DNA from: a virus
Virus record (IMG/VR): IMGVR_UViG_3300042540_000300
Coordinates: 1-60,680 of that record
DNA length: 60,680 nt
Reading direction: 5' to 3' (one strand)
This document shows positions 34,658 through 43,841 of the stretch, in pieces; the stretch's first letter is position 1; every line of letters begins with the position of its first letter. Under the pieces are notes generated by a model. The model was given only the letters and a program-made list of their open reading frames with translations. It was not told where the DNA came from and searched no databases. The translations under genes were made by a program, and so were the position numbers.

Positions 34658-35440
34658 ATGGAATTTAGTTTTAGTATGGATGACCTCGAAAAGGTCGAAG
34701 GTGTAGATTTCAATGATGGTAACGGTCCAGTTCCTGCCCATCGCCACCCAAAAGGTGGTGGATGGGTAGCGGACACCGCACAAGTAGAAGAAACCTGTTA
34801 TGTCGGACCATATGCGTCCGTTTTTGGTAATGCCAAGGTTGCTGAAAATTCTTTCATCAACGATTATGCCAGAGTATTTGGCAATGCTTATGTATATGGT
34901 AATGCCAAAGTTTATACGCAGGCGCAGGTATACGGTAACGCACAAGTATATGGTAATGCAAGAGTATGTGGTCAGGCCCAGGTATATGGAAATGCCACTG
35001 TAACCGATCATGCTCTAATACACGATCATGCTACTGTTTATGATAATGCTATTATAAGAAACAATGCAGAGATTTTCGAAAGAGCAAATATTTGTGGTAA
35101 TGCTGATATCTTTGATTCGATCAAGATATATGCTACCTGTAAGGTTACAAGAAAACCACTTGTTCTTTTAGGATTTGAATACAGTATTACAATAACAGAC
35201 AATCATGTATGTCTAGGATGTCTTGTTATTCCTCCATTCTTTATTGAGAAGGTTGGAAGAAAATGTATGCGAATGATGAATTATGATCCTGAAAAGGTCG
35301 ATTCATGGGTAAAAATTATAAGATTTACCTCGGACTTTCATGGTTGTAAAGACATTGAAGAAGAAGTTTTGAATTTCAATGAGAGGCAGGTACTCATGGA
35401 AATTCTTTCCGGAAAGGTAGGATGTAGAAGTGGAACATAA
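34658..35440 (+). CDS. Left-handed beta-helix (hexapeptide-repeat) protein
   Basis: 260 residues. Residues about 45-155 are a run of hexapeptide-type repeats (YVGPYASVFGNAKV, YGNAKVYTQAQVYGNAQVYGN) that fold into a left-handed beta-helix, as in bacterial acyltransferases and YdcK-like proteins. The motif HRHPKGGGWVADTA before the helix and the VCLGC...FTSDFHGCKDIEEE end lie outside it. No clear catalytic His for acetyl transfer can be chosen. Position at the baseplate/fibre boundary suggests a structural or assembly role. Confidence 0.75.
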   Translation: MEFSFSMDDLEKVEGVDFNDGNGPVPAHRHPKGGGWVADTAQVEETCYVGPYASVFGNAKVAENSFINDYARVFGNAYVYGNAKVYTQAQVYGNAQVYGNARVCGQAQVYGNATVTDHALIHDHATVYDNAIIRNNAEIFERANICGNADIFDSIKIYATCKVTRKPLVLLGFEYSITITDNHVCLGCLVIPPFFIEKVGRKCMRMMNYDPEKVDSWVKIIRFTSDFHGCKDIEEEVLNFNERQVLMEILSGKVGCRSGT

Positions 35441-35636
35441 AGATATCAAAACCGATGTTGGTGGTCTTTATAGAAGCCCGGAAGGATTTCTTATAAATAA
35501 GGATAATACCGCTTTAGAAGCATATAAGGCTCGTAAGCAAAAAGACAGAGAACTTATAGAGTTGAGAGAAGAAGTATCTTCTATAAAGAATGACATGCAA
35601 GAGATAAAAGAACTACTAAAAGGACTGGTAAAGTAA
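35430..35636 (+). CDS. Small coiled-coil protein of the fibre region
   Basis: 68 residues, overlapping the preceding gene by 11 bases. An N-terminal TDVGGLYRSPEGFLINKDNTALEAYK motif that I recognise from other T4-like phage fibre/neck clusters is followed by a heptad-patterned helix (LIELREEVSSIKNDMQEIKELLKGL). It may be a small structural or chaperone subunit. Stop and next ATG are contiguous. Confidence 0.65.
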   Translation: MEHKDIKTDVGGLYRSPEGFLINKDNTALEAYKARKQKDRELIELREEVSSIKNDMQEIKELLKGLVK

Positions 35637-37685
35637 ATGGGCATTTCATCAAATGTAGCACTCACAGATACCTTTGATCAATGGAGATTAAAGACTAACC
35701 AAGTCATTCTTTATATGAATGAACAAGAATTGAAGATGAACTTGGTCTTTGATACAACTAATGCTGTTTATACACAATCAAATACCGATAATGTTAGATT
35801 ATCGGCCGCATATGTTGTTCTCAATGCTGCCTTCACCCAGTCCAATACCGACAATGTAAGACTAACCGGTGCTTATGATTCTCTAAATTCTGCATATATT
35901 GTTGCCAATGTTGGATTCGATATTGCTAATGATGCATATACAAGAACAAATGCCAATTATACCGTAACTAATGCATCATATACATCTGGAAATGCTAACT
36001 ACGTTCTAACAAATTCGGTATTTACACAGTCCAATACCGACAACGTTCGACTATCTGGTGCTTATGTCTCATTGAACGCCGCTTATGTGGTTGTCAATGC
36101 CGCATGGGATATGGTCAATACCAATTTCACTGTTACCAATTCGGCATTTACAAGAGGCAATTCTAATTTTGCCGTTACTAATGCAGCATTTGAGCAATCC
36201 AATACCGATAACGTTAGACTATCGGCAGCATATGTTTCACAAAATGCCGGATATGTGGTTGCTAATGCGGCTTATACTCAGGCAAACACCGCAAGAAATA
36301 AGGCAAATGATGCCTACGGTCTTGCACAGACACTTGGTGGTGATACTGCCAATACCGTAATTTATTTGCAAGATAACTGGTATGCTCAAAATAATGCTTT
36401 TGACGTTACCAATGCTGCATATATTCAGTCAAATACCGATAATGTTAGATTATCGGCCGCATATGTTGTTCTCAATTCCGCTTTTGCACTTGCTAATGCA
36501 ACTTCCAATAACCTAGCAAATACAGCAACCGCAGCAAATAATTATGCTGGTTCAATGGCCAACTCTGGTAATAATTATGCGGGTTCAATGGCTAACTCTG
36601 GTAATGCATTTGCACAGACCATTGTTGATGCTAATCTAATAGTTTCAAGAGCATATACCAATACATCCACTGGTGCTGCCAATAATTATGCCGGTGTCAT
36701 GGCCAACTCGGCCAATGGTTATGCTACAGCAACATTCTTGGCTAAATCCGGTGGAACAATTACCAACGATCTAGTAATTGGTGGTAATCTAACTGTTTCT
36801 GGTTCAACTACATATGTCAATACCGCTAACCTAATGGTTGGTGATAATATTATCGTTCTAAATGCTGATATTCCGAATACTGTTACAGCAACAGAAAATG
36901 CCGGTATTGAAATCAATCGTGGTAATAAAGGTAATGCTTCAATCATTTGGATAGAAACCGCACAAGGTTGGGCATTTACCGATAATACCAGAAATGCTAT
37001 AACAACTTATATTACATCAAATACATATGCAGACGGTATTGCTGCTAATACTACCGCTGCCTTCCTAAAGGCAAATAACGTTGCCACAGGTGCTAATGGT
37101 TATGCATCATCAGTAGGTGTTGCTGCTAATCTCTACGCATCATCTGTAGGTGTTTCTACCAATAACTATACATCAGCAACATATGTTACCTCTACATCAC
37201 TAACAACAACCCTAACAGGATATGCTGTCAGTACCGCTCCTACATCAGCAAACAACTATGCTGGTGTCATGGCAAACTCCGCTAATGCCTATGCAACGGC
37301 AACGTATGCACCTAAGGCATCACCATCTATTTCAAGTCCAACGTTTACAGGTACAGTAACATTCAATGCCAATATGCTATCACAGACATTGACCGATGCT
37401 GCTACTGTCAATTGGAATGCCGCATTAGGTTCAATTGCTACTGTTACACTTTCCGGTAATCGTGTTATGGGTGCTCCTTCTAATCTAAGAGTTGGTACCT
37501 ATATTCTCCATGTGATCCAGGATGGTGTCGGAGGTAGAACACTAGACTTTGCTTCGGCCGGCGTTTATAAATGGGTTGCTGGTGTGTCACCAGAACTAAC
37601 CTCTACACCAGGTGCCAGAGACGTTATATCATTTGTGAGTGACGGTACCAATCTTTATGGTTCATGGCTTCCAGACGTAAAGTAA
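35637..37685 (+). CDS. Repetitive tail fibre protein
   Basis: 682 residues. The N-terminal part carries repeated units of the form QSNTDNVRLSAAYVVLNAAF interleaved with NAAYTxxN units, a pattern of trimeric coiled or beta-fibrous shafts. A module near residues 380-445 (GGNLTVSGSTTYVNTANL, then IVLNADI, then AGIEINRG) recurs in the fibres at 38255 and 40050. The C-terminal 90 residues (LSGNRVMGAPSNLRVGTYILH to GTNLYGSWLPDVK) resemble those of the 40050 fibre and may be the receptor-contacting tip. An exact 48-base DNA repeat occurs inside. Confidence 0.8.
   Translation: MGISSNVALTDTFDQWRLKTNQVILYMNEQELKMNLVFDTTNAVYTQSNTDNVRLSAAYVVLNAAFTQSNTDNVRLTGAYDSLNSAYIVANVGFDIANDAYTRTNANYTVTNASYTSGNANYVLTNSVFTQSNTDNVRLSGAYVSLNAAYVVVNAAWDMVNTNFTVTNSAFTRGNSNFAVTNAAFEQSNTDNVRLSAAYVSQNAGYVVANAAYTQANTARNKANDAYGLAQTLGGDTANTVIYLQDNWYAQNNAFDVTNAAYIQSNTDNVRLSAAYVVLNSAFALANATSNNLANTATAANNYAGSMANSGNNYAGSMANSGNAFAQTIVDANLIVSRAYTNTSTGAANNYAGVMANSANGYATATFLAKSGGTITNDLVIGGNLTVSGSTTYVNTANLMVGDNIIVLNADIPNTVTATENAGIEINRGNKGNASIIWIETAQGWAFTDNTRNAITTYITSNTYADGIAANTTAAFLKANNVATGANGYASSVGVAANLYASSVGVSTNNYTSATYVTSTSLTTTLTGYAVSTAPTSANNYAGVMANSANAYATATYAPKASPSISSPTFTGTVTFNANMLSQTLTDAATVNWNAALGSIATVTLSGNRVMGAPSNLRVGTYILHVIQDGVGGRTLDFASAGVYKWVAGVSPELTSTPGARDVISFVSDGTNLYGSWLPDVK
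35778..35825 (+). repeat. 48-base exact direct repeat, copy 1
   Basis: Identical over 48 bases to 36429-36476, in the same reading frame of the fibre gene (protein SNTDNVRLSAAYVVLN). Such identity within a degenerate protein repeat suggests recent duplication or gene conversion. Confidence 0.9.
36429..36476 (+). repeat. 48-base exact direct repeat, copy 2
   Basis: Second copy of the 35778-35825 sequence. Other repeats of the same protein motif between the two copies differ at synonymous sites, so the identity is not explained by protein constraint alone. Confidence 0.9.
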
Positions 37686-37691
37686 GGTAAA

Positions 37692-38033
37692 ATGGCAGAA
37701 TACATAGAACTATACATGGATCAAGGTGCTGATTTTAGCACCACGATCCAACTCAACGAAGAAAATAATAACGAAGCACAAAATCTTGCAGGTTACATTG
37801 TAACCGCACAGATCAGAAAGTCTATACTTTCAATAAATGCTACAGCAAGTTTGGTTTGCACGATTCCTCAGGCCAATACTGGTGAAATTTTTGTTGAATT
37901 AGATGCAGGAAATACGGCTAATATTCCAGCAGGAACTTATTTCTTTGATGTAAAGACTAATGACACACTTACAGGAATCAGAGCAAGACTTATTGAAGGT
38001 GTAATGTTTGTTACACCATCTATCACAAGGTAA
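37692..38033 (+). CDS. Small beta-rich fibre-region protein
   Basis: 113 residues. The sequence YIELYMDQGADFSTTIQLNEENN, then GYIVTAQIRKS and IPAGTYFFDVKTND, has the strand pattern of immunoglobulin- or BppU-like domains found in phage adhesion clusters. It could cap or connect fibres. It lies in a run of tightly spaced fibre genes. Function inferred from position. Confidence 0.65.
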   Translation: MAEYIELYMDQGADFSTTIQLNEENNNEAQNLAGYIVTAQIRKSILSINATASLVCTIPQANTGEIFVELDAGNTANIPAGTYFFDVKTNDTLTGIRARLIEGVMFVTPSITR

Positions 38034-38038
38034 ATCAA

Positions 38039-38251
38039 ATGGCCAAGATAGTAGTCACTTCGACCCCTAAGAATCGAATTTTGATAAATACCTTCAATGG
38101 AACAGGGGGTGGAGGAGGAGTTCAAAATTTTACGCAGTTGAAAGACGTGGATGCCTCTGATGCCGACGATAAAGAAACAGTAGTTTATGATGCAGCAAGT
38201 GGTAAATTTGTAGTTGAAGAATTGCCCATCATAAACGGAGGAGAATTTTAA
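38039..38251 (+). CDS. Very small fibre-region protein
   Basis: 70 residues. NFTQLKDVDASDADDKETVVYDAASGKFVV is a motif commonly seen at fibre N-termini, preceded here by a poly-Gly hinge. It ends in GGEF, similar to the GGNF end of the next fibre. It appears to be a short fibre subunit or a detached N-terminal module. Three bases separate it from the next start. Confidence 0.65.
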   Translation: MAKIVVTSTPKNRILINTFNGTGGGGGVQNFTQLKDVDASDADDKETVVYDAASGKFVVEELPIINGGEF

Positions 38252-38254
38252 GTC

Positions 38255-39463
38255 ATGTCTAATACAACAATTCAAATCAAAAGAAGTTCGACAACATCTA
38301 CACCATCAGGTGGTTCACTATCTGCTGCCGAACAGGCGTATTCATTTTTATCCGATAAACTCTTTATCGGTGATTCAACCGGCACTGGCGTTATTGCCAT
38401 TGGCGGTAAGTTTTATGTAGATCAGCAAAACACAATTTTTAACGTTGCTAATGCTGCGTTTGCGGCCGCCAATTCATCATTGGTTGCCAACGATGCCTAC
38501 TCACAGGCTAATGCTGCATATAATAAAGCAAATACAGTAGCATCTGATCTTGCCAATACGGCAATTGCTGCTAATAATTATGCTGGCGAAATGGTCAATT
38601 CTGCTAATGCTTATGCATCTAGCACATATCTACCATTTACAGGCGGCACACTAACTGGTGATCTAAACATTACCGCTAACCTAACTGTTACTGGCACGAC
38701 TACATATGTCAATACCCAGTCACTACTTGTTAGCGATAATATCTTTGTTCTAAATTCCGATCTTGATGGTGCTACAGCACCTACACAAGATGCAGGTATG
38801 GAAATCAATCGTGGTTCATCCGCTAACGTTTCTGTTCTATGGAATGAAACATCAGAAAAGTGGACCTTTACAAATGACGGTTCTACCTATCTAAATATCG
38901 CATCCAATACAGATGTTGAGACAGCTACAACTTCTGCAAATAGTTATGCCGGTGTTATGGCCAACTCTGCAAATGGTTATGCAGACTCGGTTGGATCATC
39001 AGCAAATAATTATGCAGGATTCATGGCAAATGCGGCCAATGCTTATGCTGTAACAGTAGGACAGTCAGGCAATGCTTACGCTGATTTTGTTGGAGCAGCG
39101 GCCAATGCTTATGCAGTAGTTGTCGGTTCATCCGGTAATGCATATGCACAGGTAGTTGGTGACTCTGCTAATGCTTATACAAGAGTATTTGCTAACTCCG
39201 TAGGAACATCGGCCAATGCATATGCTGATGTTGTTGGCGGTGCCGCTAATACAAATGCTGCTAATGGTTCTTATATCAGCACCGGCGTAGTCAAAGTCCC
39301 ATACGGCGGCACAGGTCAGACTTCATTCACCGAAAACGGTATCCTATTCGGTAATACATCGGGTGATCTAAAGGTTACCGCCGCTGGTACCGAAGGTAAT
39401 GTCTTACAAGTGAATAGTTCTGGTGTTCCACAGTTTGGAATGCTCGACGGAGGTAATTTCTAA
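38255..39463 (+). CDS. Tail fibre protein with repeated SANAYA shaft
   Basis: 402 residues. The N-terminal TIQIKRSSTTSTPSGGSLSAAEQAYSFLSDKLFIGD is a recurrent fibre anchoring motif in T4-like phages. It is followed by NAAYNKAN repeats, the shared module (NLTVTGTTTYVNTQSLL, AGMEINRG) and a long array of SANAYA-type units. The C-terminus VVKVPYGGTGQTSFTENGILFGNTSG matches the conserved phage fibre motif PYGGTGxTS. Fibre identity is clear; its place on the virion is not. Confidence 0.8.
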   Translation: MSNTTIQIKRSSTTSTPSGGSLSAAEQAYSFLSDKLFIGDSTGTGVIAIGGKFYVDQQNTIFNVANAAFAAANSSLVANDAYSQANAAYNKANTVASDLANTAIAANNYAGEMVNSANAYASSTYLPFTGGTLTGDLNITANLTVTGTTTYVNTQSLLVSDNIFVLNSDLDGATAPTQDAGMEINRGSSANVSVLWNETSEKWTFTNDGSTYLNIASNTDVETATTSANSYAGVMANSANGYADSVGSSANNYAGFMANAANAYAVTVGQSGNAYADFVGAAANAYAVVVGSSGNAYAQVVGDSANAYTRVFANSVGTSANAYADVVGGAANTNAANGSYISTGVVKVPYGGTGQTSFTENGILFGNTSGDLKVTAAGTEGNVLQVNSSGVPQFGMLDGGNF

Positions 39464-39486
39464 CAGTAATATTGGAGAATTAGAAT

Positions 39487-40050
39487 ATGAGTGACCCACA
39501 AAAGTATATAAATGCATATGTTGATCATGCAATGGGTATGATCCACGATCAAGTGTCAACAATATTACAGTTGAGAACTCAACTAAGACTCGCTACAGAA
39601 ATTGTTCCTGAGAAGGATGCTTTGATAGCATCCCTCCAGGAGCAGTTGGACGAATGTAAGAATACGGCGTCGGGACTAACCAAAAGTGTTGAGAAAAGTG
39701 TTGAGGAAGCAGATAATATAAAGGCATCATATGAGGCTATAAAAAATAAAGTCTCACATATGGATGCTTTGACCTCACAGATGAATGAAATTAAACAAGC
39801 ATTGTTGACTAAGAACAATGAATATGATACTCTAAAGAATGAACTTCAAAATCTGAAAAATGAGACTGAAAAACTAAAATTAGAAAATGCCACTATGACA
39901 GGCCGACTTTCTGAAAAGGAGGCCGAAATCGTCAAACTCACACAACTAATTCCGCCTCCTAAAAAAGTTATAAATAAGAAAAAGACAACCGAGGTTGAAA
40001 ATGCTCCTGTGGCAAATGATCAGCCGGAAGACGAGAATGACGACTTTTAA
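39487..40050 (+). CDS. Long coiled-coil protein
   Basis: 187 residues, almost entirely heptad-patterned helix (residues about 25-150: LRTQLRLATEIVPEKDALIASLQEQL and onward), followed by a Pro/Lys stretch (PPPKKVINKKK) and an acidic tail (EDENDDF). It has no beta-rich fibre module. It may be a fibre assembly chaperone or a hinge protein. The stop overlaps the next ATG by one base (TAATG), so production is probably coupled with the large fibre that follows. Confidence 0.7.
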   Translation: MSDPQKYINAYVDHAMGMIHDQVSTILQLRTQLRLATEIVPEKDALIASLQEQLDECKNTASGLTKSVEKSVEEADNIKASYEAIKNKVSHMDALTSQMNEIKQALLTKNNEYDTLKNELQNLKNETEKLKLENATMTGRLSEKEAEIVKLTQLIPPPKKVINKKKTTEVENAPVANDQPEDENDDF

Positions 40051-43000
40051 TGGCAAACACAGTAATCAAACTCAAGAAATCATCTACACCTAATGAAGTT
40101 CCATCTACGCTAGAATATGGTGAACTTGCCATCAACTATGCGGATGGTAAACTTTATTATAAAAATCTAACCTCACATATCGTCCAAGTTGCTGGCGGAG
40201 GTGGCGGCGGCGGAGGTGCTGATAGTTTTGGCGTAGTAAACGTCGCCGGATCACTACTCGTTGCTGATACCTCGGGTGACTATCTTACTATTGATAAAGG
40301 TGATAATATTGAATTATCTGCCGATATTTTTACCGATTCTTTTACTATTACTGCTAATCTAAAACCTGCTTTTGATAAAGCCAACTCTGCTAATGTCCTT
40401 GCTTATAATACAGGTATTGGTGCTAATGCATATGCGGATGTTTCTACTACTGCCGCAAATAACTATGCCGGTGCGATGGCAAATTCTGCCAATGCTTATG
40501 CATCTTCACTGACACCAGATTTATCACCTGCTTTCAATACTGCCAATGCTGCATATACCGTAGCAAATTCAGCATATACAAATGCTAATGCAACTCTAAC
40601 ATTAGCCCAGGCAGCATTTGATCGTGCTAATCTTTCCAACGATATTCTATTCATTGAGTCGTCATATGATACTGCTAATGCAGCATATTATAAGGCCAAT
40701 GCTGCCAATTTACTTGCATATAATACCGGTATTGGTGCTAATGCTTATACGGACGTTTCTACACAGGCATCCAATAACTATGCTGGTGTTATGTCCAACT
40801 CTGCTAATGGATGGGCAAACACCAAACTTGCTAATACCGATGGTGTTATATTCGACGGTACACTAAACATTAGGGATAACCTTGCAGGTGTCAATAGTAT
40901 TTTCTTTGACACAACTTCTCTAACTGCTGCTAACGGTCAGGTTGTAGAAGGCCAAGTAACTTGGAATCCAGACGACAAAACACTTGATGTTGGTACAGGT
41001 GAGTCTATATTGCAACTTGGTCAAGAGCAATACTATAGAGTATTGAATCAGTCCGGGGAAACTATTTACAATTCCAATGCAGTTGCGTATCTTTCTACAG
41101 TAGGAAATTCTGGTAAACTAACTGTCCGTCGTGCCATTGCTAATAACTCATATGACTCTAAGTATATTCTTGGTATTGCTACAGAAGATATTCCGAACGG
41201 CGAAGAAGGTTTTGTCACAACATTTGGTAAAGTTCGTAAGATCGATACCAGTATGTTTAGTGAAGGTGATATCCTTTATGTAAGTTCATCAAATCCTGGT
41301 GCATTACAGAATACCAAACCAACTGCTCCAAACAATAAAGTGCAAATTGGTACTGTTATTACTAAGTCTTCCACAGTAGGCATGATCTTTGCTGCGGTTC
41401 AGCGTGGTTCATCACTTGCTGACGACGAATTAGCACACTTCAACGGATCACTTACTAACGGCGATTTGATTCGTTATGTTTCCGCTAACGGTAGATTTGA
41501 AAATGTCAATGAAAATAACACAGGGCCTGCTACAAATGCTGTTGCTGCCTTTGGTCACTCCAATACAACTTATGCAGCAGTCAACAGTGCCTTTGGTGTT
41601 ATAAATGCCGCATATACTTCTTCAAATGCTGGTTATGTGGTTGCTAATGCAGCATTTGATAAGGCAAACACAGTATCAAGCGATTTAGCAAATACTGCCG
41701 TTTCTGCTAACAATTATGCCGGCGTCATGGCAAACGCCGCCAATGCTTATGCTTCTTCACTGACACCAGACTTATCTCCTCCTTTCAATAAGGCTAATGA
41801 CGCCTATACTGTTGCCAATGCTGCCTTTGATAAGGCCAACTCCGCAAACGTCTTGGCTTATAACACAGGTATTGGTGCCAATGCTTATGCAGGAGTCGTT
41901 GGAACATCATCTAATAACTATGCTGGTGTAATGGCCAATGGTGCTGGTACTGTTGCGAATGGTGCCTTTGGTGCTGCCAACCAAGCAGGTGTTATTGCCA
42001 ATGCGGCATTTGCCGCTGCTAACCAGGCCGGCGTGGTTGCTAATAATGCTAACACATATGCAGGATCAACTTATCTAAAGAAGGCCGGAGATACCGTTAC
42101 TGGTGATTTTGTTATTCAAGGCAATCTTACCATTTCTGGTAATACAACTTATGCCAATACACAGACATTATTGATTGGTGATAGTATCATTACACTCAAT
42201 AATGATATTCCTGCTGCGGTGGCACCATCGGAAGATGCTGGTATTGAAATCAAACGTGGTTCTTCCGCTAATGTGTCCATTCTATGGAGAGAAGGTTCAG
42301 ATACATGGACTCTCACAGAAGATGGTACTACCTGGTATGACATTGCAACCAATACTGATGTTACTTCTGCTAACAACTATGCCGGTGCAATGGCTAACTC
42401 CGGTAATGCCTGGACACAGACCATTGTAGATGCTAACCTGGTAACTGCCAGAGCATATACCAATACTTCTGTGTCATCTGCTAATGATTGGTCAAATACC
42501 AAAGTTTCCTCTGTTACAAGTAATAGCACGGCAAGAGTTTGGGCCAATACTGTTAGTGTCAGTGGTATCGAAACTGTCTATCTTGACCTTTCAACCTCTG
42601 GTGTAACTGCTACCACATACGGCGGCGCCACACAGATTCCAGTTCTTACTGTAGACGCATATGGTCGCATCACCGGCGCATCAAACGTTGCCGTTTCTGG
42701 TATGGATTATGCTTATGTGAATACCTCGACTGGTGCCGCTAACGCCTATACCAATACATCAACTACGGCAGCAAATAACTATGCTGGTGTCATGGCCAAT
42801 GCTGCCAATGCGGTTGCTGGTACAAAGGTTGCAACTGTTTCTGGTACATCAGGACGTGTTACATCGACCGGCACCACAGCAATCACAGTTGATTTGGCAA
42901 CAGCAGGTGCTGGCGCAGCATCGTATTCTTCCGGTATTTCCGCTATTACAGTCGATGCCTATGGTCGTGTAACATCTGTTACCGGATCTGCTGGTTATGT

Positions 43001-43814
43001 CACATCATCTGGTGTTACCTCTGTCTCCGGCACTGGTACGGTTTCCGGACTAACTCTTACAGGAACAGTAACATCAACAGGCAGTTTGACACTTGGTGGT
43101 ACACTCTCTGCATCTATTGATAACATTACCGATGAACACCGTGTTTTCAATAACATGGGCGATAATCACAGCACAAGAACAGCATTTGATGCCACAACAC
43201 CATCTTATAATTTTGGTTGGAGATTTGTTCAAGGATCAACTAACGGACCTGGTGTAAACGGTGCCGGCCAATATTATAGTTTATATATTGGATTAGGCAA
43301 CGATTATGCAGCCACTGGTGCTGGTTCGTATGGTATGCAACTTGCTATTCCAAGAAACGTATCCACACCTTACCTTGCCATCAGATATAATGAAGCTAAT
43401 GCTTTAGGTTCTTGGCAGAAAATCTCTGCTGGTTATGCCGATACTGCTGGTGCGGTTTCTAGCTATTCCCCATTCAATACCGGCCTGGCCGCACAGTCAA
43501 TGACCGTAACCTCATTGTCCGATGCCTCTGGTACAATCTCATGGGATGCATCAACATCAAGAATGGCAACCGTGACACTATCTGGTACCGGTAGAACAAT
43601 GGCAAACCCAACCAATCTAAAGGCTGGCTCCTATATATTCATATGTAAGCAGGATGGCGTAGGTTCTAAAACCATCACCACATGGGGATCGGTATTCAAG
43701 TGGCCTGCCGCAGTAGCACCAACATTATCAACTACCGCATCAACCACTGACGTATTCTCATTCTGGTGCGATGGTACAAACCTTTACGGTACATATATTC
43801 CTGATTGTAGATAA
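40050..43814 (+). CDS. Large tail fibre protein
   Basis: 1254 residues. It starts with VIKLKKSSTPNEVPSTLEYGELAINYADGKLYYKN, a common fibre N-terminus, then poly-Gly and NAAYTVANSAY-type shaft repeats. A middle domain (residues about 330-470: LNQSGETIYNSNAVAYLS, ILYVSSSNPGAL) resembles a capsid/fibre decoration fold. The shared NLTISGNTTYANTQ module and further Thr/Ser/Gly repeats follow, then a tip domain (GYADTAG onward) ending GTNLYGTYIPDCR, like the 35637 fibre. It is a candidate long tail fibre carrying the receptor-binding end. Confidence 0.82.
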   Translation: MANTVIKLKKSSTPNEVPSTLEYGELAINYADGKLYYKNLTSHIVQVAGGGGGGGGADSFGVVNVAGSLLVADTSGDYLTIDKGDNIELSADIFTDSFTITANLKPAFDKANSANVLAYNTGIGANAYADVSTTAANNYAGAMANSANAYASSLTPDLSPAFNTANAAYTVANSAYTNANATLTLAQAAFDRANLSNDILFIESSYDTANAAYYKANAANLLAYNTGIGANAYTDVSTQASNNYAGVMSNSANGWANTKLANTDGVIFDGTLNIRDNLAGVNSIFFDTTSLTAANGQVVEGQVTWNPDDKTLDVGTGESILQLGQEQYYRVLNQSGETIYNSNAVAYLSTVGNSGKLTVRRAIANNSYDSKYILGIATEDIPNGEEGFVTTFGKVRKIDTSMFSEGDILYVSSSNPGALQNTKPTAPNNKVQIGTVITKSSTVGMIFAAVQRGSSLADDELAHFNGSLTNGDLIRYVSANGRFENVNENNTGPATNAVAAFGHSNTTYAAVNSAFGVINAAYTSSNAGYVVANAAFDKANTVSSDLANTAVSANNYAGVMANAANAYASSLTPDLSPPFNKANDAYTVANAAFDKANSANVLAYNTGIGANAYAGVVGTSSNNYAGVMANGAGTVANGAFGAANQAGVIANAAFAAANQAGVVANNANTYAGSTYLKKAGDTVTGDFVIQGNLTISGNTTYANTQTLLIGDSIITLNNDIPAAVAPSEDAGIEIKRGSSANVSILWREGSDTWTLTEDGTTWYDIATNTDVTSANNYAGAMANSGNAWTQTIVDANLVTARAYTNTSVSSANDWSNTKVSSVTSNSTARVWANTVSVSGIETVYLDLSTSGVTATTYGGATQIPVLTVDAYGRITGASNVAVSGMDYAYVNTSTGAANAYTNTSTTAANNYAGVMANAANAVAGTKVATVSGTSGRVTSTGTTAITVDLATAGAGAASYSSGISAITVDAYGRVTSVTGSAGYVTSSGVTSVSGTGTVSGLTLTGTVTSTGSLTLGGTLSASIDNITDEHRVFNNMGDNHSTRTAFDATTPSYNFGWRFVQGSTNGPGVNGAGQYYSLYIGLGNDYAATGAGSYGMQLAIPRNVSTPYLAIRYNEANALGSWQKISAGYADTAGAVSSYSPFNTGLAAQSMTVTSLSDASGTISWDASTSRMATVTLSGTGRTMANPTNLKAGSYIFICKQDGVGSKTITTWGSVFKWPAAVAPTLSTTASTTDVFSFWCDGTNLYGTYIPDCR

Positions 43815-43841
43815 TTTAGAAGGATAAAGGCACAAACAACC

